A stretch of DNA of 42,777 nucleotides from JAWXCB01 sp034440455 (GCA_034440455.1 JAWXCB010000071.1:1-42777); one strand, 5' to 3'; positions 30,957 through 39,756 are shown, counted from the first letter of the stretch. The notes: generated by a model from the letters alone, not told the origin. Program-made: numbers and translations.

Positions 30957-33866
30957 TCGCTTAAAAATCAATTAGAAGGTGAGTTGTTCACCGACAGCAT
31001 GATGCTGGCGATGTATGCAACTGATGCATCAGTGTATCGTGAAATGCCGCTTGCCGTGGCGTATCCTAAAAATGAAGCGGATATCAAAAAGCTGATTGCC
31101 TTTGCCACGCAAGAAAAAACTTCATTGATTCCGCGCACCGCAGGCACTTCGCTTGCCGGGCAATGTGTAGGTAATGGCATTATTGTGGATACCTCGCGTC
31201 ATCTGAACCGCATTTTGGAAGTGAACGAGAAAGAAAAATGGGTGCGTGTGCAGCCGGGCGTAATACGCGATGAGTTGAACGCTCATCTGAAACAATACGG
31301 ACTTTTTTTCGGACCCAACACTTCCACCGCCAACCGCGCGATGATTGGCGGCATGGTGGGAAATAATTCATGCGGCTCCTACTCTATCGTTTACGGCACC
31401 ACGCGCGACCATGTGCTGGAGTTGAAAACAATTTTGAGTGATGGCTCCGATTCCGTTTTCAAAACAATCAGCAATGAAGCGTTTGAAGAAAAATGTAAAG
31501 GTGAAAATTTTGAAAACAAAGTCTATCGCCAAATAAAAGAAGAACTCAGCGTAGCTGAAATTCAAACAGAAATTAGAAATGAATTTCCCTTGCCGGAAAT
31601 ACACCGGAGAAACACAGGATACGCAGTGGATGTGCTACTGGAAACATTGCCCTTCACTGCGAGCAAACCGCAATTCAATTTTTGTAAACTGCTCGCAGGT
31701 TCCGAAGGTACGCTTGCATTCACTACGGAAATAAGGCTCAACTGCGTTCCGCTACCGCCCAAAGAGCAACTGCTCGTTTGTATTCACTTCAACACGATGG
31801 ATGAATCATTGCGGGCAGTGTTGGTTGCCAGAAAATATAAGCCGCGCGCTATTGAGCTGATGGATAAAATCGTGTTGGATTGTACGAAAGAAAATTTGGA
31901 GCAGCAGAAAAACCGCTTCTTCGTGCAAGGTGACCCGGGCGCGATTTTGATTGTGGAGTTTGGCAGTGAAACACGCGAACAAATTGAAAGCGATTCTGAT
32001 AAAATGATTGCTGAACTGCAAGCAGCAGGTTTGGGATTTCATTTTCCGAAAGTGTATAATCCTGAAATCGGAAAAGTGTGGAAGCTGCGTGAGGCTGGGC
32101 TTGGCTCGCTCTCCAACGTGAAGGGTGGAAGAAAGCCCGTAGCTGTGATTGAAGACACAGCGGTGCGCGTGGAAGAATTGCCGGAATATATCAATGAGTT
32201 AACTTCCATCATGGACGGCTTCGGGCAAAAGCCTGTTTACTATGCTCATGCAGGCGCGGGCGAATTGCACATCCGCCCGATTCTGAATTTGAAAGACAAG
32301 GAAGATGTAAAACAGTTTAAAGAAATCGCATTAGCCTCAGCAAAGTTGGTGAAGAAATATCGCGGCTCGCTGAGCGGTGAGCATGGCGATGGGCGCGTAC
32401 GCGCAGAATTTATTCCGCTGATGATTGGTGAAAAAAATTATCAATTGCTCAGGCGCATCAAGCAAACGTGGGACCCTCACCATATTTTCAACCCGGGAAA
32501 AATTGTGGATGCGCCCGAGATGAATACTTCGCTCCGCTACGAACCCGAACAGAAAACTCCGCAGTTCAATACCGTTTTTGATTTTTCTGATTCGGGTGAT
32601 ATTCTCAATGCAACTGAGCGTTGCAACGGCTCGGCTGATTGCAGGAAGCTTGCTTTCTCAGGCGGCACGATGTGTCCCAGCTACATGGCTACGCGCAAAG
32701 AAACCGACACAACACGCGCCCGCGCAAATGTGTTGCGCGATTTTCTCACGCGCTCAACAAAACCCAACCGCTTCGATCACAAAGAGATTTATGACGTGAT
32801 GGATTTGTGCCTTTCGTGCAAAGGCTGTAAATCAGAATGTCCTTCCAACGTGGACATGGCTGCGCTGAAAGCGGAATTTCTGCATCAATATTATCAATCG
32901 AATGGAGTTCCCTTTCGTGCAAAAGCATTCGCCAACATTGCTTCTTTGAATGAATTCGCTTCATTGGTTCCCACAGTGAGTAATTTTTTTATGACAAATG
33001 GAATTACCGGCTCGCTGATGAAAAACATTTTGGGCGTTGCTCCAAAGCGTTCGCTTCCCGCATTACATTCTTTTACTTTAAAAAAATGGTTTGAAAAAAA
33101 TAAAGCAACGCTCGTCCCAACTCAATCAAAAGGCAACGTGTTTTTCTTCTGCGATGAGTTCACGAATTACAATGACGTTGAAATCGGAATCAAGTCGTTA
33201 CAACTGTTGAGCAAACTCGGATATACGGTTGAAATTCCCAAGCACGTTGAAAGCGGTCGCGCATTTATTTCAAAAGGATTGCTTCCACAAGCAAAGGCAC
33301 TTGCAGATAAAAATGTGGAGTTGCTAAAAAGTATTGTGACTGCTCAAACCCCTCTTCTCGGAGTTGAACCGTCTGCACTACTGACTTTTCGTGATGAATA
33401 TCCGAGATTGGTCAATAAAGATTTAAAAGAAGCAGCAAAGCAACTTTCAAAAAATACGTTGCTCATTGATGAATTTCTTGCACAGGAAATCATGGCGGGA
33501 AAAATCAGCGCGGATGTATTTACGAAAGAGAGCAAGAAGGTTTTACTTCATGGACATTGCCATCAAAAAGCATTGAGCAATCTCGACCATACCGTAAAAA
33601 TGCTTTCGCTGCCAGCGAACTACAAAGTGGAAGTGATTCCTTCCGGCTGCTGCGGCATGGCGGGTTCATTTGGCTACGAAGCGGAACATTATGACGTTTC
33701 GATGCAAATCGGTGAGTTGGTTTTATTTCCCGCAGTGCGAAAAAAATCAACTGATACCATTGTTGCCGCTCCGGGAACAAGCTGCCGACACCAGATTTAT
33801 GACGGAACAAAAGTGAAGGCGAAGCATCCGGTGGAAATTTTGTGGGAAGCCGCTTTAATTCGATGA
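30930..33866 (+). CDS. FAD-binding/Fe-S D-lactate or glycolate dehydrogenase
   Basis: A 978-residue fusion of a flavin oxidase and an iron-sulfur electron-transfer part, as in GlcD plus GlcF or Dld proteins. An FAD-binding (PCMH) domain occupies residues about 35-240 (PRTAGTSLAGQCVGNGIIVD; GPNTSTANRAMIGGMVGNNS), a FAD-linked oxidase C-terminal domain about 270-530 (YYAHAGAGELHIRPILNL; SGEHGDGRVRAEFIP), and a Fe-S segment with CNGSADCRKLAFSGGTMCP near 563 and CLSCKGCKSECPSNVDM near 627. HGHCHQKALSN near 874 and the cysteine-rich SGCCGMAGSFG near 906 follow. It would oxidise a 2-hydroxy acid and pass electrons to quinone or another carrier. The start is a TTG at 30930 (ATG at 30999 would cut conserved residues). 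Confidence 0.93.
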   Translation: MEISPEKLLSLKNQLEGELFTDSMMLAMYATDASVYREMPLAVAYPKNEADIKKLIAFATQEKTSLIPRTAGTSLAGQCVGNGIIVDTSRHLNRILEVNEKEKWVRVQPGVIRDELNAHLKQYGLFFGPNTSTANRAMIGGMVGNNSCGSYSIVYGTTRDHVLELKTILSDGSDSVFKTISNEAFEEKCKGENFENKVYRQIKEELSVAEIQTEIRNEFPLPEIHRRNTGYAVDVLLETLPFTASKPQFNFCKLLAGSEGTLAFTTEIRLNCVPLPPKEQLLVCIHFNTMDESLRAVLVARKYKPRAIELMDKIVLDCTKENLEQQKNRFFVQGDPGAILIVEFGSETREQIESDSDKMIAELQAAGLGFHFPKVYNPEIGKVWKLREAGLGSLSNVKGGRKPVAVIEDTAVRVEELPEYINELTSIMDGFGQKPVYYAHAGAGELHIRPILNLKDKEDVKQFKEIALASAKLVKKYRGSLSGEHGDGRVRAEFIPLMIGEKNYQLLRRIKQTWDPHHIFNPGKIVDAPEMNTSLRYEPEQKTPQFNTVFDFSDSGDILNATERCNGSADCRKLAFSGGTMCPSYMATRKETDTTRARANVLRDFLTRSTKPNRFDHKEIYDVMDLCLSCKGCKSECPSNVDMAALKAEFLHQYYQSNGVPFRAKAFANIASLNEFASLVPTVSNFFMTNGITGSLMKNILGVAPKRSLPALHSFTLKKWFEKNKATLVPTQSKGNVFFFCDEFTNYNDVEIGIKSLQLLSKLGYTVEIPKHVESGRAFISKGLLPQAKALADKNVELLKSIVTAQTPLLGVEPSALLTFRDEYPRLVNKDLKEAAKQLSKNTLLIDEFLAQEIMAGKISADVFTKESKKVLLHGHCHQKALSNLDHTVKMLSLPANYKVEVIPSGCCGMAGSFGYEAEHYDVSMQIGELVLFPAVRKKSTDTIVAAPGTSCRHQIYDGTKVKAKHPVEILWEAALIR

Positions 33867-33931
33867 TTCGACAATTCAGTGATGAGACCAAATATTCATT
33901 AACGAATCACCGAATTATCAAATCATCGAAT
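33858..33931. repeat. Intergenic inverted repeat with 8-base internal period
   Basis: Arms of 20 bases (33858-33877 and 33912-33931) match at 18 positions as reverse complements; within them AT-type words recur every 8 bases. The dehydrogenase stop (33864-33866) lies inside the left arm. It can fold as a terminator for this gene and for the convergent gene. Confidence 0.65.
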
Positions 33932-33935
33932 CAAT

Positions 33936-34568
33936 TCAGATTTCAATCTTCTCTCCCAAAAATTTCGGTTGTGTATTCAAGATATAAAGGTCAATCACCA
34001 CTTTCACGCGGGCGAGAATTTCTCGCGTGTTTGTTTTGAAACCGGTTTGTAAGCCCACGTCCTGTGCATTAAAGGCGATTGCGTCAATTCCCCGCTTCCG
34101 GGCAATAAATACTGCGCGTTCGTTGTGAAACTGCTGCGAGATGATGGTGAATTTATTTTGTCCGAATACTTCTTTGCACCGCACTACGGAATCCAACGTG
34201 CGAAATCCTGCAAAATCAAAATGCACTTTTTCCGTAGGAATGCCCAGCTTCACCAACATGCGCTTCATTTCGCGTGGCTCGTTATAGTTTTCCATGCGGT
34301 TGTCACCGCTCACGATAACGTGGTCAATTTTTCCAAGTAAATAGAGTTGTGCTGCAGCTTCAAGCCTATAGGTAAAAAAAAGATTTTCACTGCCATCACT
34401 CAGGAATTTGCTCGTGCCGAGAACAAGCCCCACTCTGTTTTCAGGAATGCCGTTTAAATCATTGTAGAGTTTCGGAGCAGCGCTGTTTGTTACAGCAAGA
34501 TTGCAAATCAGGATTCCCAGCAACCCCGTTGCAATTACTACGATACTTATCCAGATGCTTTGCCGCAT
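33936..34568 (-). CDS. SanA/YdcF-like (DUF218) envelope protein
   Basis: A 210-residue protein with one N-terminal membrane helix (residues 4-26: IWISIVVIATGLLGILICNL) and a DUF218 domain from about residue 45: GLVLGTSKFL, KIDHVIVSGDNRMENYNEPR, FDFAGFRTLDSVVRCKEVFG, then QQFHNERAVFIARKRGI. This order is that of SanA/ElyC-type proteins, which affect envelope integrity and antibiotic exclusion in Proteobacteria; the biochemical role is not known. Located on the periplasmic side if the topology is as usual. Convergent with the dehydrogenase. Confidence 0.88.
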   Translation of the reverse strand: MRQSIWISIVVIATGLLGILICNLAVTNSAAPKLYNDLNGIPENRVGLVLGTSKFLSDGSENLFFTYRLEAAAQLYLLGKIDHVIVSGDNRMENYNEPREMKRMLVKLGIPTEKVHFDFAGFRTLDSVVRCKEVFGQNKFTIISQQFHNERAVFIARKRGIDAIAFNAQDVGLQTGFKTNTREILARVKVVIDLYILNTQPKFLGEKIEI

Positions 34569-34790
34569 ATTATTCTTCTGATGCTTTCTTTTGAAAATAA
34601 ACCGCTACAAGTAGCGATTTAAAGTGCGCTTTCACTCCTGTAAATTTAAGCCTGACAACCTTAACGTCATGATGCGAAGTGCGATTGTAATTATTCTGTC
34701 ATAATGCTGTCGGGATGTTTGCTTGCCCTCTTAACAGATTTAATATTGCAGCCACATTCATTTAGAAATACAACTCAAACCCAATAAACA

Positions 34791-36038
34791 ATGAAAAAAG
34801 TTTCATTCCTTTTCATTTTGCTTACCTGCCTGGTTATCGCACAAGCTCAGGTTACTATAAATGACAGCGTAAGTCTTGGTGCCGGATACGTGAAGATGTC
34901 GTATTACAGCCTTGCAAATGGCGAAGTGGCAAATGAAAATGCCAAAGACTGGGATTTGCAATTCTGGAATAATATCATGTCGTCTTCCATCCGCGTGAAT
35001 GATGGCGCGGGCGTAATCTTATATCAACTGCATCACGGTGATGACACCGCAAGCTGGAATTCGGTGGACACTGCAATGATGACCCCTCTTTACAATGCAG
35101 ATACATCGTGGGAAGCGGGCGCGTTTGGCGCTCTTGCAGGCACACACCCTGATTATGGCTGGGGAACATATACAGGCGGTGGTAATCTCACCGGCTACCG
35201 CATTTTTGTATTGAAAACAATTAATGGCAACTACAAAAAAATCTGGATTAAGCGTCTTGCGTATGACGGTACAAATGCCTTCTATGAAATTGCCATCGGC
35301 AATCTGGATAATACCAGCGAAGAACTTGTGACGATTACGAAAACAAATTATCCCACAAAGGATTTCATCTACTATGCAATTGATTCTGCTGAAGTAAAAG
35401 ATGTTGATCCTGCACAAACAGATTGGGATTTTGTTGCGAGAAGGTATTACTCCTCATCGGAGTTTTATGTGGTTACCGGAGTGTTGACAAATCCTGAAGT
35501 GACGGTTGCGGAAGCAAGAGGCGTGGACATTTCATCAAATGATTACTCCGGTTATTCGTTTGAAGAAAATATTTCGGTAATTGGTAGCGACTGGAAAACT
35601 ATAAACATGACTGTAAATCCTCCTGTTTATGACATTGCAGATTCGCTTGCTTATTTTGTTGCTGCGCAAGACGGAAATATTTACAAGGTAATTTTTTCAA
35701 AGTTTCTTTATACTCCTTTTGGCGAAGTATTTTTTTCAAAAACACAATTACCGCCTCCTGCAACCGCTGTGTCTGAAATTTCAAATCTTGAATCCTTGAC
35801 AACGTATCCGAATCCTGCAACAGACAGAATTCAAACATTATTTACATTGAAGGAGAATGCTGATGTTACAGTGCGCATATTTGACCTTGCAGGAAAAACG
35901 CATCAGCAATTCAATACGCAAGCCCGCGCAGGGTTGAACAACTTCTCTTTAAATGTTGCTGCATTGTCGCAAGGTTTTTACCTGCTTTCCGTTGATGACG
36001 GAAACAATAAGTTGACTTATAAGTTTGCGAAGAACTGA
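34791..36038 (+). CDS. HmuY-like haem-binding protein with T9SS sorting tail
   Basis: A 415-residue secreted protein. A signal peptide (MKKVSFLFILLTCLVIAQAQ) is followed by HmuY-type units: the first at residues 21-110 (WDLQFWNNIMSSSIRVNDGA), then the second (DPAQTDWDFVARRYYSSSEF; FYVVTGVLTNPEVTVAEARG), with YKVIFSKFLYTPFG at about 300-313 in the final strand typical of the family. Residues about 335-415 (TTYPNPATDRIQTLF ... LTYKFAKN) are a T9SS type A sorting tail, so it is displayed at the cell surface. HmuY itself is a haem-binding lipoprotein; this is a different anchoring solution. First gene of the hmu-type locus, 134 bases before the receptor. Confidence 0.82.
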   Translation: MKKVSFLFILLTCLVIAQAQVTINDSVSLGAGYVKMSYYSLANGEVANENAKDWDLQFWNNIMSSSIRVNDGAGVILYQLHHGDDTASWNSVDTAMMTPLYNADTSWEAGAFGALAGTHPDYGWGTYTGGGNLTGYRIFVLKTINGNYKKIWIKRLAYDGTNAFYEIAIGNLDNTSEELVTITKTNYPTKDFIYYAIDSAEVKDVDPAQTDWDFVARRYYSSSEFYVVTGVLTNPEVTVAEARGVDISSNDYSGYSFEENISVIGSDWKTINMTVNPPVYDIADSLAYFVAAQDGNIYKVIFSKFLYTPFGEVFFSKTQLPPPATAVSEISNLESLTTYPNPATDRIQTLFTLKENADVTVRIFDLAGKTHQQFNTQARAGLNNFSLNVAALSQGFYLLSVDDGNNKLTYKFAKN

Positions 36039-36041
36039 GAC

Positions 36042-36150
36042 GCATCATGCCGGACTCGTTCCGGCATCGCCATTTTAATTGTCATGGCGGATTTATTCCG
36101 CCATCCGCAAAATAAATATTCATAGGATGCCGGAACGTGTCCTGCATGAC
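36042..36150. repeat. REP-like palindrome cluster
   Basis: Three hairpins in a row: TGCCGGA and TCCGGCA (36048-36066), ATGGCGGA and TCCGCCAT (36084-36104), and a degenerate third unit at 36126-36150 that repeats the first inverted. It lies between the HmuY-like gene and the receptor gene and may reduce read-through or stabilise the upstream mRNA. Confidence 0.75.
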
Positions 36151-36172
36151 AGAGTCTAAATTGGGTTGAGTT

Positions 36173-38386
36173 GTGATAATAAGAATTTACATTTCAGTTT
36201 TCCTTTGCTGCATCGCAGCGCTCAACTCCTTTTCCCAAACACGAACAGTTACTTTCTTAAATCAAAAGGATAATACTGCGGTAACTGATGTGTTTGTTTT
36301 CTTTCAGCGTCTTGATGAAAGCGATGAAAAGAAACAGAAATTTTCTGCGCTGACAAATGAAAATGGTATTGTGCAAATTCCTTTTGAAGGCGATGCGGCA
36401 ATCCGGATTTCACATCTTGGCTTCAAAGTTTTTTCTGACACCATCAAAGCGGGAGAATCGCCTGTTATTTATTTGCAGCCTTCTGATGTTTCAGTTGATC
36501 AGGTTGTAATCACCGCGCAATACACGCCTGACGACCCGCGCAATTCCGTGTATGCAGTGCATGTGATTAAGCAGGAGCGCATTGAACAGCAGGGCGCCAA
36601 TAATTTGAAAGATGTGCTCTCGCAGGAAACGAACATCCGCATCGGGCAAGACAATGTGCTTGGGAGCAGCGTGAGTATGCAAGGCTTGTCAGGCGAGCAA
36701 ATTAAAATCATGGTGGATGGGGTGCCTGTGATTGGGCGCGTGAACGGCAACATTGACATCAGCCAGATGAACCTCAACAACACGCAGCGTATCGAAATCA
36801 TTGAAGGACCGATGTCGGTGCAATATGGAACGAACGCGCTGGGCGGTGTAGTCAATTTGATTACCGACTATAAAAAGATGGAAGGCGTAAATGCGCGTGT
36901 GAACGGCTACTACGAAAGCGCAGGAGTTTACAATGCCGATGCGGGAATAGGCTTTGGAAAAAAGAATCATTACGTTGACCTATCAGGCGGCAGATATTTC
37001 TTTGACGGCTATTCTGAAATTGATACTTCGCGCAACATGGAGTGGAATCCGAAAGAGCAATATTTCGGCACGTTGAAATATGGTTATGGATTTAAGCGCT
37101 TGCAATTCACTGTAAAGGGCGATGCGTTCTATGAAAAAATCACCAATCGTGGGGAGTCGCGCTCGCCTTACAACGTAACCGCATTTGATGACTTTTACTA
37201 CACTAACCGCTACAATGGTTCCGCTTCTGTGCGCGGGGAGATTTTGGAGAATCATTACCTCGACCAAATTGTGGCTTACAATTATTACAGAAGAATTAAA
37301 AACACGTTTTTCAAAGACCTCACCACGCTGGACATGACAATGACGCCCAACGCGGGCGACCAGGACACTGCGCGATTTGATGCGTATTTGCTGCGCGGAT
37401 TTGTGAGCCGCAACAAGCCGGATAAAATTTTCAACTATCAGATGGGCTATGATATTAATATCGAAACAGGCGAAGGAAAACGCATTGAGGGCGACACCAA
37501 AATGATTGGCGATTATGCAGTGTTCACGAGCTTCAATATCAAGCCTGTTGATGCGTTGGCGTTGCAGGCTGCGGTACGCTGGTCATACAACACGGAATAT
37601 CGCGCTCCGCTCACGCCCGCATTTCACTTGCGCTGGAAGCCGATTGAACAACTCGTGGTGCGCACTTCTTACGCGCGTGGTTTCAGAGCGCCTTCGCTGA
37701 AAGAATTGTATCTCGATTTTGTTGACATCAATCACAACATTCAGGGCAATACCGATTTGCAAGCAGAACATTCGCACAACGTGAGCGCAAGCCTGGATTA
37801 CGTACGTAAAACGAATGAACACCATGTGCGCTTTGTTCCTTCTTTTTTCTTCAACGACATCCGCGACATGATTACGCTCGCGCAATATGGCGATGCCAAT
37901 GAATACACTTACACCAACATCGAACATTATCAAACTTTGGGCGGAGAGTTTACGGTTGGTTATTCCTTTAAAGATTTATCAATTGACCTCGGCACAGGAC
38001 TGATTGGCAGAAAGAGCAGCGATGAAGATGCATTCAACTTCACGCCTGATTTTTCTGCGCAGGCAAACTATTCAATTCCGAAAGCAGAGATTACAGTTTC
38101 CATCTTTAATAAATTCAACGGCAGACAGAATTTTTTCCTCACAAATGAAATCGGTGAATTGTCGCAGCAAACAATGGGTGCATACAACCTGCTCGACATC
38201 AGCCTGAACCGGAAGTTTTGGAAAAACAAAATCAGCGTAACTGCGGGAGTGAAAAATCTGCTTGATGTAAATAATGTTACGTCAACAGGCAGCACGGGAG
38301 CGCACAGCGGCAATGACAGCAACGCGGCAGTTGCGTGGGGAAGAACTTTCTTTGCATCATTAAAATTGAATTTTAGTAAGACGTGA
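36173..38386 (+). CDS. TonB-dependent outer-membrane receptor, probably for haem
   Basis: A 737-residue receptor starting at GTG. The signal peptide (MIIRIYISVFLCCIAALNSF) is followed by a short regulatory-like beta domain (residues 25-100), a plug (about 115-225: NNLKDVLSQETNIRIGQDNV; EIIEGPMSVQYGTNALGGVV) and a 22-strand barrel. Near residue 503, ARGFRAPSLKELYLDFVDIN contains the FRAP box, a His lies in DINHNIQGNTDLQAE, and this last part is like the NPNL box; FRAP, His and NPNL are together typical of haem/haemoglobin receptors. The neighbours on both sides are HmuY-like, which supports haem. The stop codon lies in a 7-base repeat (38381-38417). Confidence 0.85.
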   Translation: MIIRIYISVFLCCIAALNSFSQTRTVTFLNQKDNTAVTDVFVFFQRLDESDEKKQKFSALTNENGIVQIPFEGDAAIRISHLGFKVFSDTIKAGESPVIYLQPSDVSVDQVVITAQYTPDDPRNSVYAVHVIKQERIEQQGANNLKDVLSQETNIRIGQDNVLGSSVSMQGLSGEQIKIMVDGVPVIGRVNGNIDISQMNLNNTQRIEIIEGPMSVQYGTNALGGVVNLITDYKKMEGVNARVNGYYESAGVYNADAGIGFGKKNHYVDLSGGRYFFDGYSEIDTSRNMEWNPKEQYFGTLKYGYGFKRLQFTVKGDAFYEKITNRGESRSPYNVTAFDDFYYTNRYNGSASVRGEILENHYLDQIVAYNYYRRIKNTFFKDLTTLDMTMTPNAGDQDTARFDAYLLRGFVSRNKPDKIFNYQMGYDINIETGEGKRIEGDTKMIGDYAVFTSFNIKPVDALALQAAVRWSYNTEYRAPLTPAFHLRWKPIEQLVVRTSYARGFRAPSLKELYLDFVDINHNIQGNTDLQAEHSHNVSASLDYVRKTNEHHVRFVPSFFFNDIRDMITLAQYGDANEYTYTNIEHYQTLGGEFTVGYSFKDLSIDLGTGLIGRKSSDEDAFNFTPDFSAQANYSIPKAEITVSIFNKFNGRQNFFLTNEIGELSQQTMGAYNLLDISLNRKFWKNKISVTAGVKNLLDVNNVTSTGSTGAHSGNDSNAAVAWGRTFFASLKLNFSKT

Positions 38387-38417
38387 GACACGAGATATGA
38401 GACCTGAGATTTTAGAC
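38381..38417. repeat. Degenerate 7-base tandem repeat
   Basis: ACGTGAG, ACACGAG, ATATGAG, ACCTGAG, ATTTTAG. It starts within the last codons of the receptor gene and includes the ATG at 38397. Confidence 0.7.
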
Positions 38418-39671
38418 AGAATTATTGAAGTAGTATTGTCCCCCTTGCGGGAAGGCATCGAGCGAGTGCGAAGGGGGGAGCAACGCCTGAAGCGTTTGCA
38501 GGGGGATGACAATTCAAAAGTTCAAAGTTCAAAGTTCAAAACGAAAACATCATCCCCCTGCCATACGCCCCATGCAAGCGCATCCTCCTTCGCACACGCA
38601 CAGGGCATTCACACAAGGGGGACTTTCAAACTTCAAACTTCAAACTTTAAACTCCAAACTCTTCTCTTATTTGTAATCACTTTATTAATGAGTTCTTGTT
38701 TGAAAGAAGAAGACCCCGTCACCCCTCCCGACTTGCAGGGCGATGTGCAAACCGCGCAAATTCCGATGGGCGCTCAATATGAAAAGCAGTATTATTTTGA
38801 CTTGAGTAAAAACCAAATCGTCAGTTCCAATTTGAAAACCGATTGGGATTTAGCATTTGAATGTGGTGTTGACGGGTATCGCATCGTACTGAATAGCTCC
38901 AAGTTGATGTTTGCATGGAACACCGGCTCAAAAGTATTTGAAGACATCACAAGAGAAACGGGCGCATTCTGGAAATGGGATGTCGCTTCAGGCAATCTCG
39001 ATTCCACCGGGATTGGCGCATGGGGTGAATATGCTAACGGAAAAGTTGTGTCCGAAAAGAACGTGTATGTAATTGACAGAGGAAAATATTTTAACACCAC
39101 ACGCATCGGCTATAAGAAAATCGTTTTTGAAAGTTTGGAAAATAACAGCTTCACAATTCGTTACGCGAATCTTGACGGCAGCGAAGAAGACACGTTGCTG
39201 CTTGAAAAAAATGAAGATTATGCGTTTGTTTATTTTTCTTTTGAGAATGGCGGAGAGCAAGTAACAATCGCTCCTGAAAAAACAGCATGGGATTTGGTGT
39301 TCACACAATACACGCACATCTTCAGCGAAACGCCTGAAAATATTCCCCAGCCCGACACGCTCATTCCGTATATCGTTACGGGCGTGTTGTTGAATAATTA
39401 TGAAGTGATTGCTGAAAAAGAATTTACCAAACCCTTTGCCAACATCACATTTGATGATGCTGTGAGCAGGCAATTCACCGACCAGTCAAACGACATCATC
39501 GGCTACCTGTGGAAATATTTCAACTTCGAGGAAATCACTTACACGGTGTTTCCTGAAAAAATTTATATCATCCGCGATACGGAGGGTTATCTCTACAAGC
39601 TGCATTTCATTGACTTTTACAGCAACACGGGCGAGAGGGGGTTTCCGAAATTTGAGTTTCAACGCCTTTGA
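38397..39671 (+). CDS. HmuY-family lipoprotein (5' end disturbed by a repeat)
   Basis: The recognisable protein starts near 38660: a hydrophobic LLLFVITLLMSSC with a lipobox Cys, then about 320 residues of HmuY type (NLKTDWDLAFECGVDGYRIV; EKTAWDLVFTQYTHIF; PYIVTGVLLNNYEVIAEKEF; LYKLHFIDFYSNTGERGFPK). The upstream part of the frame, residues 1-87, is coded by repeat DNA: a 7-base repeat, a palindrome of 185 bp and a second 7-base repeat. No ATG, GTG or TTG is found in frame close to the signal peptide; the only ATG is at 38397, inside the first repeat. So the annotated start is formal, and the true start is lost or non-standard. Surface lipoprotein for haem capture with the upstream receptor. 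Confidence 0.75.
   Translation: MRPEILDRIIEVVLSPLREGIERVRRGEQRLKRLQGDDNSKVQSSKFKTKTSSPCHTPHASASSFAHAQGIHTRGTFKLQTSNFKLQTLLLFVITLLMSSCLKEEDPVTPPDLQGDVQTAQIPMGAQYEKQYYFDLSKNQIVSSNLKTDWDLAFECGVDGYRIVLNSSKLMFAWNTGSKVFEDITRETGAFWKWDVASGNLDSTGIGAWGEYANGKVVSEKNVYVIDRGKYFNTTRIGYKKIVFESLENNSFTIRYANLDGSEEDTLLLEKNEDYAFVYFSFENGGEQVTIAPEKTAWDLVFTQYTHIFSETPENIPQPDTLIPYIVTGVLLNNYEVIAEKEFTKPFANITFDDAVSRQFTDQSNDIIGYLWKYFNFEEITYTVFPEKIYIIRDTEGYLYKLHFIDFYSNTGERGFPKFEFQRL
38439..38623. repeat. 185-bp imperfect palindrome (MITE-like)
   Basis: Arms of 72-74 bases (38439-38510 and 38550-38623) are reverse complements at their ends (GTCCCCCTTG and CAAGGGGGAC) and at their inner ends (GCAGGGGGATGA and TCATCCCCCTGC), with TGCGAAGG shared midway. 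The 39-base centre is a GTTCAAA repeat. No open frame of its own. Confidence 0.75.
38511..38542. repeat. 7-base tandem repeat in the palindrome centre
   Basis: Near-perfect GTTCAAA units (three and a half) in the loop of the 38439-38623 palindrome. Confidence 0.75.
38623..38662. repeat. Degenerate 7-base tandem repeat across the lipoprotein start
   Basis: CTTCAAA, CTTCAAA, CTTTAAA, CTCCAAA at a strict 7-base period, directly before the codons for the signal-peptide core of the HmuY-type lipoprotein. Confidence 0.75.
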
Positions 39672-39673
39672 AT

Positions 39674-39748
39674 GTTGAGGGTGGTGTGTTGGGTGTTGCG
39701 TTGTTTAACTAACGACTAACCACTATCAACTAATCACTAACCACTATT
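39674..39748. repeat. Two adjoining 7-base tandem repeats
   Basis: GTTGAGG, GTGGTGT, GTTGGGT, GTTGCGT (39674-39703) and then ACTAACG, ACTAACC, ACTATCA, ACTAATC, ACTAACC, ACTATT (39708-39748). They fill the space between the HmuY stop and the next start. Confidence 0.75.
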
Positions 39749-39756
39749 TTTACGGC

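Noticed and set aside
34569..34790. tRNA or small RNA gene in the gap before the HmuY-like gene
   Set aside because: No T-loop motif, cloverleaf or strong hairpin could be recognised; also none in the gaps at 9595-9805 or 12452-12555.
14781..39748. CRISPR array as explanation of the 7-base repeats
   Set aside because: Unit length is 7, there are no spacers, and no cas genes are near.
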